A DNA stretch of 43,867 nucleotides from Nitrospira sp. CG24B (GCA_002869845.2 NEWS02000004.1:301272-345138); one strand, 5' to 3'. Shown: positions 1-12,931, counted from the first letter of the stretch. Notes: generated by a model not told the origin, from the letters alone. Translations and numbers: made by a program.

Positions 1-1016
1 GCCGCTTCGATCACGCCGTGCGCAATCCGCTCACAGCGCACGATCCCACCGAAGATGTTGATGAAGATGCCCTTGACGTTCGGGTCTTTCAGCAGAATCC
101 GAAAGCCAGCCGCCACCGTTTCTTTCGTCGCCCCGCCGCCGACATCCAGAAAGTTCGCAGGCTCACTGCCGGCCAGCTTGATGACGTCCATCGTCGCCAT
201 GGCAAGACCCGCGCCGTTCACCATGCAGCCGATGTTACCATCCAGCTTCACGTAGTTCAGGTTATTGGCCGTCGCTTCGATTTCCAAGGGATCTTCTTCA
301 TTCAGATCCCGCATCTTCTGCACGTCTTCGTGCTTGAAGAGACCGTTGTCATCAAAGGACACCTTGCCGTCCAGTGCAATCAAGCCCTTTTCTTTCGTAA
401 TGATCAAGGGGTTGATCTCGACCAACGCGGCGTCCTTCTCCATGAACAGGCGATACAGATTCCCCAACATCTTCACGAAGGGGTTGATGGCCGCCGGTTC
501 GATGTTCTGCAGACCCAGCGCGAACGCTACGTTGCGACCGTTGTGCCCCTGAAACCCGACCGCCGGATCGATCGCTTCCTTGATGATCTTCTCAGGCGTG
601 TGGGCCGCCACTTCTTCGATTTCCATCCCGCCTTCCGTGCTGGCGATGAAGGTAGGCCAGCCAGTGTCGCGATCCACAAGGATCGACAGATAGAGCTCCT
701 TGGCGATATTAGCGCCTTCTTCCATCAAGAGACGGTGAACTTGGCGCCCCTTCGGACCGGTCTGATGCGTGACCAACGTCTTGCCGATCAACTCCTTGGC
801 AAATCCGGCCACCGCGCCTTTGTCTTTCGTGATCTTGACCCCTCCGGCTTTGCCTCGCCCACCGGCATGGATCTGCGCCTTCACGACGAAAACCGGCGTA
901 TTGAGCTCATTGGCCCAGGCGGTCGCATCTTCGGGAGAGGTAATTTCCTTCCCTCGCGGCACCGGGACGCCGAACTGAGCGAACAAGGACTTGGCTTGGA
1001 ATTCGTGGACGTTCAT
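1..1016 (-). CDS. sucC: Succinyl-CoA synthetase beta subunit, partial (3' end outside window)
   Basis: ADP/GDP-forming succinyl-CoA ligase beta subunit. In the reductive direction it makes succinyl-CoA from succinate, CoA and nucleotide triphosphate. Translating the minus strand from the ATG at 1016 gives 338 codons with no stop before the window edge. The N-terminus starts MNVHEFQAKSLFAQFGVPVP, a classic ATP-grasp start for SucC. Further on are a VKAQIHAGGRGKAGGVK segment, EINPLII (metal site) and GCMVNGAGLAMATMD. The C-terminal part runs through FLDVGGGA and INIFGGIVRCE, so only about the last 50 residues are missing. A plus-strand frame across the same bases is a shadow. It is the last gene seen in the rTCA operon, and sucD would be expected just beyond the edge. 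Confidence 0.95.
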   Translation of the reverse strand, partial: MNVHEFQAKSLFAQFGVPVPRGKEITSPEDATAWANELNTPVFVVKAQIHAGGRGKAGGVKITKDKGAVAGFAKELIGKTLVTHQTGPKGRQVHRLLMEEGANIAKELYLSILVDRDTGWPTFIASTEGGMEIEEVAAHTPEKIIKEAIDPAVGFQGHNGRNVAFALGLQNIEPAAINPFVKMLGNLYRLFMEKDAALVEINPLIITKEKGLIALDGKVSFDDNGLFKHEDVQKMRDLNEEDPLEIEATANNLNYVKLDGNIGCMVNGAGLAMATMDVIKLAGSEPANFLDVGGGATKETVAAGFRILLKDPNVKGIFINIFGGIVRCERIAHGVIEA

Positions 1017-1036
1017 AGCGCTCCTTCTCTCACTTC

Positions 1037-1105
1037 AGGACTGAGTCACGAGGACTACGGACTGAGTTGATCTATTTGTGTACTCAGTCCTCAGCACTCA
1101 GTCCT
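1037..1105. repeat. Heptad-periodic inverted repeat, sucC-frdA gap
   Basis: GGACTGAGT occurs at 1038-1046 and 1059-1067. Its reverse complement ACTCAGTCC occurs at 1082-1090 and 1096-1104. Units fall in a 7-bp register (AGGACTG/AGTCACG/AGGACTA/CGGACTG on the left, ACTCAGT/CCTCAGC/ACTCAGT/CCTCATG on the right). The transcript could fold into a long hairpin between frdA and sucC. The right arm shares its sequence core with the left arm of the element at 3511-3597. Confidence 0.8.
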
Positions 1106-1110
1106 CATGA

Positions 1111-2694
1111 CTAATTCACTTTTCTGGTATAGGCCGGCAGAATCATCGGCGAAATGACACCACTGACGTTGCCGTGCTTCTTGGCTTCGGCCCGGAACCG
1201 CTGCAAGTGCTTCAACGTGAGCTGACCTTGCTTCATCGAAGCGACACGGCTCGCCGCCGTCAAGCCGGATCGTTTGCCGTACACCATCAGATCAAGCAGC
1301 GAATTTCCCATCAATCGATTGCGCCCATGCAGGCCGCCAGAAGCTTCACCGGCGACAAAGAGATTCTTCACATTCGTTTCCGAGTTGGTATCGATCTTCA
1401 CTCCGCCGTTTTGATAGTGCAACGTTGGATAGATCAGCACCGGATCTTTGCTGATATCGATCCCGAACCGTTCAAACTGCAGCATCATCGCCGGAAAATG
1501 TTTTTCCACCGTCCCCGGTCCATGCTCCGCATCCAAGAGCGGCGTATCCAACCACACCCCAACGCGGCCCGACATGGTGCGGATGCCACGGCCTTCTTCG
1601 CACTCACGGATGATCGAGGAGGAGACGACATCGCGGGTATCCAGCTCGTTCACAAAGCGCTCGCCCGTGGCGTTCACGAGATGGCCGCCTTCGGATCGAA
1701 TCCCTTCCGTGACCAGTTGCCCGATCAGTTGCTCAGGATAAACCGCCCCTGACGGGTGATACTGAAACGTATCGATGTGAGCCAGCTTGGCGCCCATGCG
1801 ATACGACAGGCACAATCCGTCGCCGGTCGCGCCATAGTGATTGCTCGTCGGGAACCCCTGGATGTGCAGACGGCCGATGCCGCCGGTCGCCAGGATCACG
1901 CACTTCGCCGCCACGACCACATGCCGTTGATTATCCAAATCCTTGAAGATGGCCCCGGTACAGTTCCCCGCCTCGTCACTCAGTAATTCGATGGCGGCCG
2001 CAAACTCGAGCAACTGAATCTTTTGGTTGATGACCTCGTCCTTGAGCACGCGCATGATTTCGAGACCGGTATAGTCCGAGCAGGTCAAGAGACGTGGCTT
2101 AGAACTGCCGCCGCCCTTCTTCACATGCAGATTGCCATCGGCCTGACGGTCGAACAGCACACCCAGCTCCAGCAACCACTTCGCGATTGACGGCCCATCC
2201 TCAACCATGGTCTTCAGAAGAGCATGATCGTTCTCCATGTGGCCGCCCTTGAGCGTATCGATGAAATGCGTCACCGGCGAGTCTTCCGGTGCGACGGAAA
2301 TCTGCATCCCACCCTGCGCCATCACGCTATTCGAGTCACCAAGCCGCAGCTTCGTCGCCAGGATGGTCTTGGCGCCGGCGCCGTGCGCATGCAGCGCCGC
2401 TGCACAACCGGCACCGCCACCGCCGATCACGAGCACATCGCAGGTGTAGTGCGCCGTGAGATCAGCATGGTCCTGTATGGAGCTGTCGCCTTCAAGCAAC
2501 GTCGCCAACTCCACAACCGTCTTGTCACCTTCATTCGGACCGAACTTGATCGGTCGGTAGGCGCTGGCGCGAAAGTCAGGGTGATATTTGTGAATCAGTT
2601 GATCGCGTTCGGCGGGCGCAAACTTCGGGATGGTCTGCTGACGGCGGGCATCCCGAGTCTTGTGGACGATTTGTTGAAGTGCGTGGATGTCCAT
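1111..2694 (-). CDS. frdA: Fumarate reductase/succinate dehydrogenase-type flavoprotein subunit
   Basis: A 527-residue FAD protein that would reduce fumarate to succinate in the reductive TCA cycle. After an unusually long N-terminal segment of about 85 residues comes the dinucleotide-binding GGGGAG (91-96). Catalytic-type motifs follow: QYHPSG, EGIRSEGGHLVN, TRDVVSSSI, LHYQNGGV and GRNRLMGNSLLD. The segment aligning with the SHTVSAQGG stretch of SdhA/FrdA reads SNSVMAQGG (121-129). The histidine that covalently binds FAD in membrane enzymes is therefore asparagine (N122), so FAD is probably bound non-covalently. The ATG at 2694 has AAGGA just upstream. The partner FrdB-like gene lies 88 bp upstream. 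No membrane-anchor gene is nearby, which fits a soluble enzyme. L-aspartate oxidase is an unlikely alternative given the neighbours. Confidence 0.88.
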   Translation of the reverse strand: MDIHALQQIVHKTRDARRQQTIPKFAPAERDQLIHKYHPDFRASAYRPIKFGPNEGDKTVVELATLLEGDSSIQDHADLTAHYTCDVLVIGGGGAGCAAALHAHGAGAKTILATKLRLGDSNSVMAQGGMQISVAPEDSPVTHFIDTLKGGHMENDHALLKTMVEDGPSIAKWLLELGVLFDRQADGNLHVKKGGGSSKPRLLTCSDYTGLEIMRVLKDEVINQKIQLLEFAAAIELLSDEAGNCTGAIFKDLDNQRHVVVAAKCVILATGGIGRLHIQGFPTSNHYGATGDGLCLSYRMGAKLAHIDTFQYHPSGAVYPEQLIGQLVTEGIRSEGGHLVNATGERFVNELDTRDVVSSSIIRECEEGRGIRTMSGRVGVWLDTPLLDAEHGPGTVEKHFPAMMLQFERFGIDISKDPVLIYPTLHYQNGGVKIDTNSETNVKNLFVAGEASGGLHGRNRLMGNSLLDLMVYGKRSGLTAASRVASMKQGQLTLKHLQRFRAEAKKHGNVSGVISPMILPAYTRKVN

Positions 2695-2782
2695 GGGTCC
2701 TTCGTCACAGGTCTACAGTCAGCGAGTCATCACGTCGTTCGGTTTACCGCGGACGATACGACCGTGAGACTTTTCGACTGAT

Positions 2783-3496
2783 TCATTTCACCGTCGCACA
2801 GTGTTCAGCCAGTTCCTTCTCGCTCATCTTCAGGACTTTGTCCCACTCCTCGTTGTACTGGCCGTCTTGGATTTCCTTAATGCGCACATCGAGGCCCACA
2901 GGCTTTTCTGAAAAATGCGCACCCTGCGCGCGACTGACATACAGCGCCACGAGATTCGGCGCAATGTCGGCAATGCACACCGGCGTGCACATGCCGCACA
3001 TCACACAGTCCATGAACATCTCAGACACGCTCTTGAAATCGCCGAAGACGGCTTTCCAGACCCCTTCACGCACATCGATCTTCTGCGGGCATGCCTCCGT
3101 GCAGGCATTGCAGTTCCGGCAAAGCGGCGCTTCCGGGTACAGATTAAAGAGGTCTTGCTTGGGATCTTGAAGTTTCTGAAGCTCGTAGGTCGCCTTGCGG
3201 GCAGGGAACGGCGGCATCATCGTAAACGACATGCCGTCTTGAACCGCCATCTGACAAGCCAGGCAGGTCCGGACTTTCGGATCATCTTTTGTGCGATAGT
3301 AGGTGGCACAGGCACCGCAGAAACCGCCGAGACAACCGACGCCACGCACCACGTCCATACCCGCATACCACATGGCTTTGACGACCGTGATCCCTTCCGG
3401 CACATCCACTTTCTTACCGGCGATCTCGATCGTGGCCATCCGAGGCGCCATCACCTCGGGCTGATCGATCACGCTCTCGTTGTCATTGTCTGCCAT
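2783..3496 (-). CDS. frdB: Iron-sulfur subunit of a soluble-type fumarate reductase
   Basis: A 237-residue electron-transfer partner of the flavoprotein encoded next to it. A [2Fe-2S] ferredoxin-like N-terminal domain carries CLGGFCGAC followed 14 residues later by a further Cys. The C-terminal half has two ferredoxin-type cluster motifs, CRNCNACTEACP and CVMCGMCTPVC. Classical SdhB/FrdB carries a [3Fe-4S] pattern at the third site. Here both C-terminal motifs have the regular CX2CX2CX3C spacing seen in TfrB/HdrC-like proteins, suggesting two [4Fe-4S] clusters. The physiological electron donor cannot be read from the sequence. Start ATG at 3496, in the middle of the rTCA operon. Confidence 0.87.
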   Translation of the reverse strand: MADNDNESVIDQPEVMAPRMATIEIAGKKVDVPEGITVVKAMWYAGMDVVRGVGCLGGFCGACATYYRTKDDPKVRTCLACQMAVQDGMSFTMMPPFPARKATYELQKLQDPKQDLFNLYPEAPLCRNCNACTEACPQKIDVREGVWKAVFGDFKSVSEMFMDCVMCGMCTPVCIADIAPNLVALYVSRAQGAHFSEKPVGLDVRIKEIQDGQYNEEWDKVLKMSEKELAEHCATVK

Positions 3497-3510
3497 GTCG
3501 AATCTCTCTA

Positions 3511-3595
3511 GGACTAGGACTAAGTGCTGAGGACTAAGCAGGATACGATCTCTTGCTCTTCCCCGTCAAACCTCAGTCCTCGCTACTCGGTCCTA

Positions 3596-3597
<2 letters not shown>
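3511..3597. repeat. Heptad-periodic inverted repeat, frdB-idh gap
   Basis: The left arm reads in 7-bp steps as AGGACTA/AGTGCTG/AGGACTA/AGCAGGA (from 3516). The right arm (3571-3597), read on the other strand, gives AGGACCG/AGTAGCG/AGGACTG/AGG. The arms are inverted relative to one another, and the right arm abuts the idh stop codon. The core matches the right arm of the 1037-1105 element except for G/A changes at one position per unit. Confidence 0.8.
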
Positions 3598-8091
<4,494 letters not shown>

Positions 8092-8135
8092 AGTTTTCTC
8101 CGATTTTTGAATTTCTAGCTCTAGAACACGCCGTT

Positions 8136-8225
8136 CGTATCTCGCGAAGCCCGCTTCGCCCGCTCAGCGAGGCGAGCGTATCTCGTAAATGACTTGCGCT
8201 TCACAGACGACGCTTCACGTTTCAC
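8136..8225. repeat. Heptad-periodic repeat and hairpin, acn-aclA gap
   Basis: At 8198-8225 the units GCTTCAC/AGACGAC/GCTTCAC/GTTTCAC follow in 7-bp steps; on the minus strand this reads as GTGAARC heptads. The 8136-8185 part has a direct repeat CGTATCTCG (8136-8144, 8177-8185) flanking a small hairpin GCGAAGC/GCTTCGC (8144-8150, 8153-8159). The heptad sequence matches the tandem CGTGAAA units at 22034-22054. Confidence 0.7.
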
Positions 8226-8226
8226 G

Positions 8227-10047
8227 CTACTTTAACGGTGGCACTTCCCGCCTCTTGGGTGCCGCGTAGTTCACCAGATAATCGAACAGCCTGACCAAGC
8301 GGCTGTCCTGACGCTTCTGATCGACCCAATGGCCGATCAAGCCGATCGTTCGCGAGAGGATGAAGAAGCCGTTCAAACTATCGACCGGGAATCCGATATC
8401 GACCAACACGGCCGCCATCGTCCCATCTACGTTCAGAATGAGGTTATCCTTCTTTGCCGCCGTCACCTGCTCTACTTGTAGTGCAAAATCGAGGCACGGG
8501 GTCTTAATGTTCAAGCTCTTCACATAGCCGACCAACTCCTTCACCCGCTTGTCCGGATTGCGCAAGCTCTTCACGCGATGGCCGATACCGGGCACCGGAC
8601 CATGGTTCTTCTTCATGTAGGTCAGGAATTCGTCGACCGTCATCTTATTGTCGACGGCATGTTTAAAGAACCGTCCGGCATCGGTGACAGCGCCGCCGAA
8701 GCGCGGACCGATCATGATGAGGCCGGCAGCGACCGACTGCGACAGGCCGATGCCCGCGCAGGCCGCAAGGATCGTCCCATAGGCGCCACTGACGCAAGGG
8801 CCATGATCGGCCGAGAGCATCATGATGCGCTTAATGATTTCCGCATCCTGTTTGGAAATTAGCCGCTTGTCCCAGAGCAAGCCGATGACGTGCGGGATTT
8901 CATAGCCCTTATTGATAAGCTCGGAGGCCGGATAACCATCATAGCAAGGCTCGTCGCCCCGATCGTCGCTGATGGTGGTACGGATGAGCGGCGCGACCAT
9001 GACTTCGTCCGCCTTCATCGCCTCTTCGATCGACTTCGGCAGACGCGGCAACACCGCCGGCTCAACCGGCTCCTTTACCTGGCCGGACTTGAGCAGCTCC
9101 TGATAGGTGTCCTTGATCGCCGGACCGAGCGCTCCGAACGTCGCAGGGACGATTGCACCTGATTTCTTGAGCGCATCGGACTTCGACCGGGCCGAGCCCT
9201 CACCCTTCATGCCTTCCTTGGCGCCGGCATGCCCGAACTTCATGCCCTTCGGCAGGCTCTCCTGGCAGAACCCGGAGACCACACCGATCAGCTTCACCCG
9301 ACGCTTCTTCGCGCCGTACCACTCAGCTGCCCGCTCTTCGAGATCGCCGCCCATTTCGCCGACAACGACGACGGCTTTCGTCTGTGGATCGTTCTCGAAC
9401 ATTTCGAGGTAGCTCACGTAGTCAGTACCGGGATAGGCATCGCCACCAATACCGATCGCCGTCGTGATGCCGTCGGCAAACTGCGAGCAGATCCAGATGA
9501 TTTCATTCGAGAGACCGCCCGACTTGGTAATGACGCCGAACGAGCCTTCTCGATAGAGCTTTGACAGGACAAGATTGTCGAACGCACCGCCGATCACACC
9601 CAACCGGCACGCGCCGGCGGAGATGATGCCGATCGAGGACGGACCGTTGAACACCTTCCCCAGTTTGCGCGCATGGGCACCGAGCAGCTTGGCGTCTTTT
9701 TCCGGCACGCCTTCGGTGATCATCGACACCACTTTAATGTGCGCATCGTCCAGCGCTTCCATCCCACCCTTCATCGCACGGTCCGCGCCGATATAGACGA
9801 GGCTCGTATTGATGGTCGGATGGTTCTTCGTCGCTTCCGCGATGGTCTTATAGATCGGAATGGCGATGAGGCCGCTGCCGTAGGGCACTTCATTGGTCTT
9901 GCCTGCGTCAGGCGGATAGACGAACGCTTCAACGTTGAGCGGGCGCTTGATTAGGTAGCAAAACTCCGCCATACGGCGGGCTGCATTGACACCGGCAGCG
10001 CCTCCCTGAATCACCACGCGGGTGTCTTTATTGGCCAAAATGCTCAT
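8227..10047 (-). CDS. aclA: ATP-citrate lyase, large (alpha) subunit
   Basis: The 606-residue subunit of ATP-citrate lyase that carries the phosphohistidine and the citrate-synthase-like domain. The enzyme splits citrate with ATP and CoA into acetyl-CoA and oxaloacetate, the signature step of this rTCA variant. The N-terminal half is succinyl-CoA-synthetase-alpha-like. FGHAGA (271-276) contains the catalytic histidine, about H273. The C-terminal half is citrate-synthase-like, with MLSADHGPCVSGAYGT and PGIGHRVKSLRNPD. An in-frame extension to 10086 exists, but the ATG at 10047 has GGAGG 8 bp upstream and gives the canonical N-terminus. aclB lies 76 bp upstream, across a heptad inverted repeat. 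Confidence 0.97.
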   Translation of the reverse strand: MSILANKDTRVVIQGGAAGVNAARRMAEFCYLIKRPLNVEAFVYPPDAGKTNEVPYGSGLIAIPIYKTIAEATKNHPTINTSLVYIGADRAMKGGMEALDDAHIKVVSMITEGVPEKDAKLLGAHARKLGKVFNGPSSIGIISAGACRLGVIGGAFDNLVLSKLYREGSFGVITKSGGLSNEIIWICSQFADGITTAIGIGGDAYPGTDYVSYLEMFENDPQTKAVVVVGEMGGDLEERAAEWYGAKKRRVKLIGVVSGFCQESLPKGMKFGHAGAKEGMKGEGSARSKSDALKKSGAIVPATFGALGPAIKDTYQELLKSGQVKEPVEPAVLPRLPKSIEEAMKADEVMVAPLIRTTISDDRGDEPCYDGYPASELINKGYEIPHVIGLLWDKRLISKQDAEIIKRIMMLSADHGPCVSGAYGTILAACAGIGLSQSVAAGLIMIGPRFGGAVTDAGRFFKHAVDNKMTVDEFLTYMKKNHGPVPGIGHRVKSLRNPDKRVKELVGYVKSLNIKTPCLDFALQVEQVTAAKKDNLILNVDGTMAAVLVDIGFPVDSLNGFFILSRTIGLIGHWVDQKRQDSRLVRLFDYLVNYAAPKRREVPPLK

Positions 10048-10072
10048 CGAAAATCCTCCAACAGTGAAGCTT

Positions 10073-10115
10073 TCAGCGGTCAGCATTCAGCCGACAGCTG
10101 AGGGCTGATAGCTGA
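10073..10115. repeat. Heptad-spaced inverted repeat, aclA-aclB gap
   Basis: TCAGC occurs at 10073, 10080 and 10087, exactly 7 bp apart. Its complement GCTGA occurs at 10097, 10104 and 10111, again exactly 7 bp apart. The two triplets are inverted around a 5-bp centre and would form a hairpin in the aclBA transcript. It belongs to the same architectural class as the repeats at 1037 and 3511 but has a different unit sequence. Confidence 0.85.
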
Positions 10116-10123
10116 TTACTCTT

Positions 10124-11320
10124 TTACTTGTGCAGTGCTTTGTCGACGATATCCGTCAGCGGGGTGTTGCGATCGAAGACGTTGATATCGAAACCTTCGT
10201 CCTTCAGCGCGCGCATCGCGTCCAACCCTTCTTTTTCACGCGGCCCGCCGCGGCGCACCCAAATCTTGACACCCTTCAACTTGCCGTCGCCCTTGGCCTT
10301 ACGGAAGCCATTGATGATGCCGCCGAACGTTTTCTTCACATCGGTAAAGTTGGCAATCGCCCCGCCGACGATAATGTTCTTGATCCCAGGTAACGAACAG
10401 ACTTTTTCCGTCAGCACTTCCACGGCCCAATCGGGGGGATCGCCGGAGTACTCGGCATAGTTCGCCAACTTCCCGCCTCGCGCCACGACGGCATCGGAGT
10501 AATAGACGCTGGCGCCGCCGCCTGCGGGAAGCATTGCCGTATCGCCGCCAGGAATTTCGATGAATTTGACAGACCCTTTGATCTTGCTGTCGACGGTCAT
10601 GACTTCCATTTCGTCTTTGCTGTATGAACGGCCGAATTCCGCAGCGAACTGGAAATTCCAATCCGGGTGGCGAAACTTGGCGTCACCATCGAGCAATGTC
10701 ACGGCATCGAGCGCGACCAACTCACCGTCGCTCTCGCGGGTCACGACGGGATTCACCTCGAGATACTGCGCATCTTCGTTGTCGAAGCAGCTAAACATCT
10801 TGCCGGCAAAGTCGGCCATCTTCTTCGCCAATGACCCGGTAAAACCTGCCTCCTTGGCAAGCTTTTCAAGCGCTTCGTGAGAGGGAGCCTGTCCCACCTC
10901 AAGGCACAACCGCTTCACGCGATCCCAGTTCGATTCGACTTCGATCCCACCGCAGTTGGCCACGAGAATCTCGCTACCCTCGCGAGTCGATTTCACGGCG
11001 CAATAGTATTCCTCTTTATGGGCAATCATTTCAGAGACGATGACTTGCGAAACCGTAATGCTGCCGACCTGGCGACCGATCATCTCTTTCGTCGCCGCCA
11101 CGGCACCGGTCAGATCGAGGCCCACCTTCACCAACCCGAGCTTAAACCGGGAACCGAGCGCTTCATGCGCTTTAGCGACCAATTTACTCTGCTTCATCCA
11201 CTCGTTGACGTGACCAAGCTTGGAGAGTTCGTCCGCGGAGGTCACAACCGCATACTGTGGGACGTGAATTCCCCACTTCTTCATCAGTCCCATCCCGGGA
11301 CCTTCCAACACCTTTGCCAT
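10124..11320 (-). CDS. aclB: ATP-citrate lyase, small (beta) subunit
   Basis: A 398-residue ATP-grasp subunit of ATP-citrate lyase, related to succinyl-CoA synthetase beta. It pairs with the large subunit encoded directly downstream; the order aclB-aclA is the usual one. Visible family segments include AKVLEGPGMGLMKKWGI at the N-terminus, QYLEVNPVVTRE (metal and nucleotide site, about residue 185) and GGAIANFTDVKKTFGGIING in the C-terminal CoA-ligase-like domain. The ATG at 11320 has AAGGAG about 7 bp upstream. It is the first gene of the minus-strand rTCA operon, with a sigma70-like promoter 44-73 bp upstream. Confidence 0.97.
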   Translation of the reverse strand: MAKVLEGPGMGLMKKWGIHVPQYAVVTSADELSKLGHVNEWMKQSKLVAKAHEALGSRFKLGLVKVGLDLTGAVAATKEMIGRQVGSITVSQVIVSEMIAHKEEYYCAVKSTREGSEILVANCGGIEVESNWDRVKRLCLEVGQAPSHEALEKLAKEAGFTGSLAKKMADFAGKMFSCFDNEDAQYLEVNPVVTRESDGELVALDAVTLLDGDAKFRHPDWNFQFAAEFGRSYSKDEMEVMTVDSKIKGSVKFIEIPGGDTAMLPAGGGASVYYSDAVVARGGKLANYAEYSGDPPDWAVEVLTEKVCSLPGIKNIIVGGAIANFTDVKKTFGGIINGFRKAKGDGKLKGVKIWVRRGGPREKEGLDAMRALKDEGFDINVFDRNTPLTDIVDKALHK

Positions 11321-11363
11321 GAGAGTTCTCCTTCGTATTCAACTGAGCCGATCAGGGAGCCGG

Positions 11364-11393
11364 ATTGTAACGGAAATCAACGGGATGACTCAA
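11364..11393 (-). promoter_or_regulatory. Putative promoter of the aclBA/rTCA operon
   Basis: On the minus strand, -35 TTGAGT (11388-11393), an 18-bp spacer and -10 TACAAT (11364-11369). Predicted start of transcription is near 11357, giving a leader of about 37 nt before the aclB ATG. Found by consensus matching only. Confidence 0.6.
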
Positions 11394-11500
11394 GACACCA
11401 GAGGAACTAAAATGAGGCGGATCAAAAGGCCTAGCGTGGAAGTTCTCGGTCTATTTCCTACTAAGCATTTAGAATATAAACGATTTGCCGTATCTGATGA

Positions 11501-12340
11501 TTACTTTGTAGACCGAAGAGACTGGCATCTGAGGCAAAAATATGCGCTCCGCTCCCCCTGAAAACGTCGGATGACCCCGCCACAGCGATTGGGACAAGGT
11601 AGCCCGGCTTTGCCATAGACCAGATGCCGCTGCTTGTATTGCCCTTCTGTCCCATCGGGAGCAAAAAAATCTCGGACGCTCGATCCGCCACAGGCAATCG
11701 CCTCATGGAGCACCTCACACATGATCTGGTAAAGCTTTTCAACCCTGGCCACCGACAGTCTGCTGACCTGAACATGCGGGTGCAGACTGGCTCGAAAGAG
11801 AATTTCATTCGCATAGATATTCCCGACCCCGGCGATGACTTGTTGATGCATCAAGAGCGATTTGAGCCGGCCACGTCGCGCTTGCAGCAGTCTCACAAAA
11901 TCCTGCTGCGACGCGGAGAGCGGATCCAGCCCAAATCGGCGGGTGCGATATCGATCAAGTCCTGCCCTATCCAGCAGCGACAGTCGCCCAAACCGACGGG
12001 GATTCCAGTACCGTAATTCCGGTTCACGAGTGTCTTCAAATATCATCTTCACATGGACATGCTGTGGGTGCTTCGTCGGCGTGGACTGGAACAGGAGGAG
12101 TCCGGTCATCCCAAGTTCGGCCACGACATAGCGACAGACCTTGTCCTTCACAAATCCAAGAGCCACACTCTTGCCGAATCGCTCGACAGACTGCAGGCTG
12201 GCGCCGAGATACCACGATACGGTCGAGAATCCCTCCCGCACGATATCCGCCCGTCCGACCCACACCTCTCCTAATGGTGCGCCGAGGAGGCGAGAACGGA
12301 TTTGTCGAGCCACGACTTCTGCTTCAGGGAGCTCAGGCAT
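11501..12340 (-). CDS. mutM: Formamidopyrimidine-DNA glycosylase
   Basis: A 279-residue base-excision-repair glycosylase/AP lyase that removes oxidised purines such as 8-oxoguanine. The N-terminal PELPEAEVV provides the catalytic proline (after Met removal) and the glutamate. K57 in RFGKSVA sits at the expected position. The helix-two-turn-helix region reads GVGNIYANEILF. The C-terminal zinc finger is CPNRC plus CLRC, with one extra residue in the first Cys pair compared with the usual CX2C. The ATG at 12340 is chosen over a GTG one codon upstream because Pro must directly follow the initiator Met. It is co-directional with the downstream rTCA operon but probably separate, since aclB has its own promoter. 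Confidence 0.95.
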   Translation of the reverse strand: MPELPEAEVVARQIRSRLLGAPLGEVWVGRADIVREGFSTVSWYLGASLQSVERFGKSVALGFVKDKVCRYVVAELGMTGLLLFQSTPTKHPQHVHVKMIFEDTREPELRYWNPRRFGRLSLLDRAGLDRYRTRRFGLDPLSASQQDFVRLLQARRGRLKSLLMHQQVIAGVGNIYANEILFRASLHPHVQVSRLSVARVEKLYQIMCEVLHEAIACGGSSVRDFFAPDGTEGQYKQRHLVYGKAGLPCPNRCGGVIRRFQGERSAYFCLRCQSLRSTK

Positions 12341-12457
12341 CACTCATCCAGATTAAGAGATGGAAGGATCTGGCATTACGCCATGAGGCTTGGAGGAAAG
12401 GCAAGCCGGTTAGGGATGAAGAAGATAAAGAAAGGTCAGCACAGAAGGGTAATAGGA

Positions 12458-12868
12458 TTACGCGGCGCGGCGGAGTTGGCGCACCTGTTCAATGGCGACC
12501 TGAAGATTCGGTAGCGGCATGGCGCCAGGCCGTCTGGCCATGACCAGCTTCAAGACCTCATCGTAGGTCCGGCCTTCCACGCAACAGAGATAGGCCATGA
12601 CCACGGACACGGAGCGCCCCATACCTACCCGACAACAGACCAGCGTTCGCCCTTTGAGGACACGCGACTCAAGCCATTGCACCGCTTCCGCTAGCTTGGC
12701 AGGATCGACCTTGGCAAATTCTCGAAAGGGAATCCGATGATAGTCCACCCAGGCAGCCGGTGTGATCGTAAACTCTTCAGCCACCAGCAGCAGTGTGCCG
12801 ACCACCTCAGGTGGCTCTTGTGCATCGTCGATGCTTCCCACCAGCAGATTGTCCGTAATCAAATGCAT
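12458..12868 (-). CDS. Dual-specificity/tyrosine phosphatase-like protein
   Basis: A 136-residue protein of the cysteine-dependent phosphatase fold. The P-loop is CRVGMGRS (79-86), matching CX5R with nucleophile C79 and R85, followed by SVVMAYL as in dual-specificity phosphatases. The residue before the nucleophile, normally His (HCX5R), is Cys here (CCRVGMGR). A candidate general-acid aspartate is in the region of residues 42-55, but its assignment is uncertain. Substrate unknown: phosphoprotein, lipid or RNA phosphate are all possible. Start ATG at 12868, only 9 bp after a TATACT -10 box, with no Shine-Dalgarno. Confidence 0.8.
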   Translation of the reverse strand: MHLITDNLLVGSIDDAQEPPEVVGTLLLVAEEFTITPAAWVDYHRIPFREFAKVDPAKLAEAVQWLESRVLKGRTLVCCRVGMGRSVSVVMAYLCCVEGRTYDEVLKLVMARRPGAMPLPNLQVAIEQVRQLRRAA

Positions 12869-12877
12869 TGCGTTGTC

Positions 12878-12905
12878 AGTATAACGCGACCCTAGTGGAC
12901 GTCAA
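12878..12905 (-). promoter_or_regulatory. Promoter of phosphatase gene, near-leaderless layout
   Basis: Minus strand: -35 TTGACG (12900-12905), 16-bp spacer, -10 TATACT (12878-12883). The start codon begins 9 bp downstream, so the 5' leader would be zero to a few nucleotides. Confidence 0.6.
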
Positions 12906-12931
12906 GCCTTCTTGTCTGGTCTGCGGTATGG

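Noticed and set aside
18..1070. 350-residue plus-strand frame
   Set aside because: Antisense shadow of sucC, whose minus-strand translation matches the family over the whole length.
1111..2694. L-aspartate oxidase (NadB) as identity of the flavoprotein
   Set aside because: NadB also has non-covalent FAD, but the adjacent FrdB-like gene and rTCA context favour a fumarate reductase.
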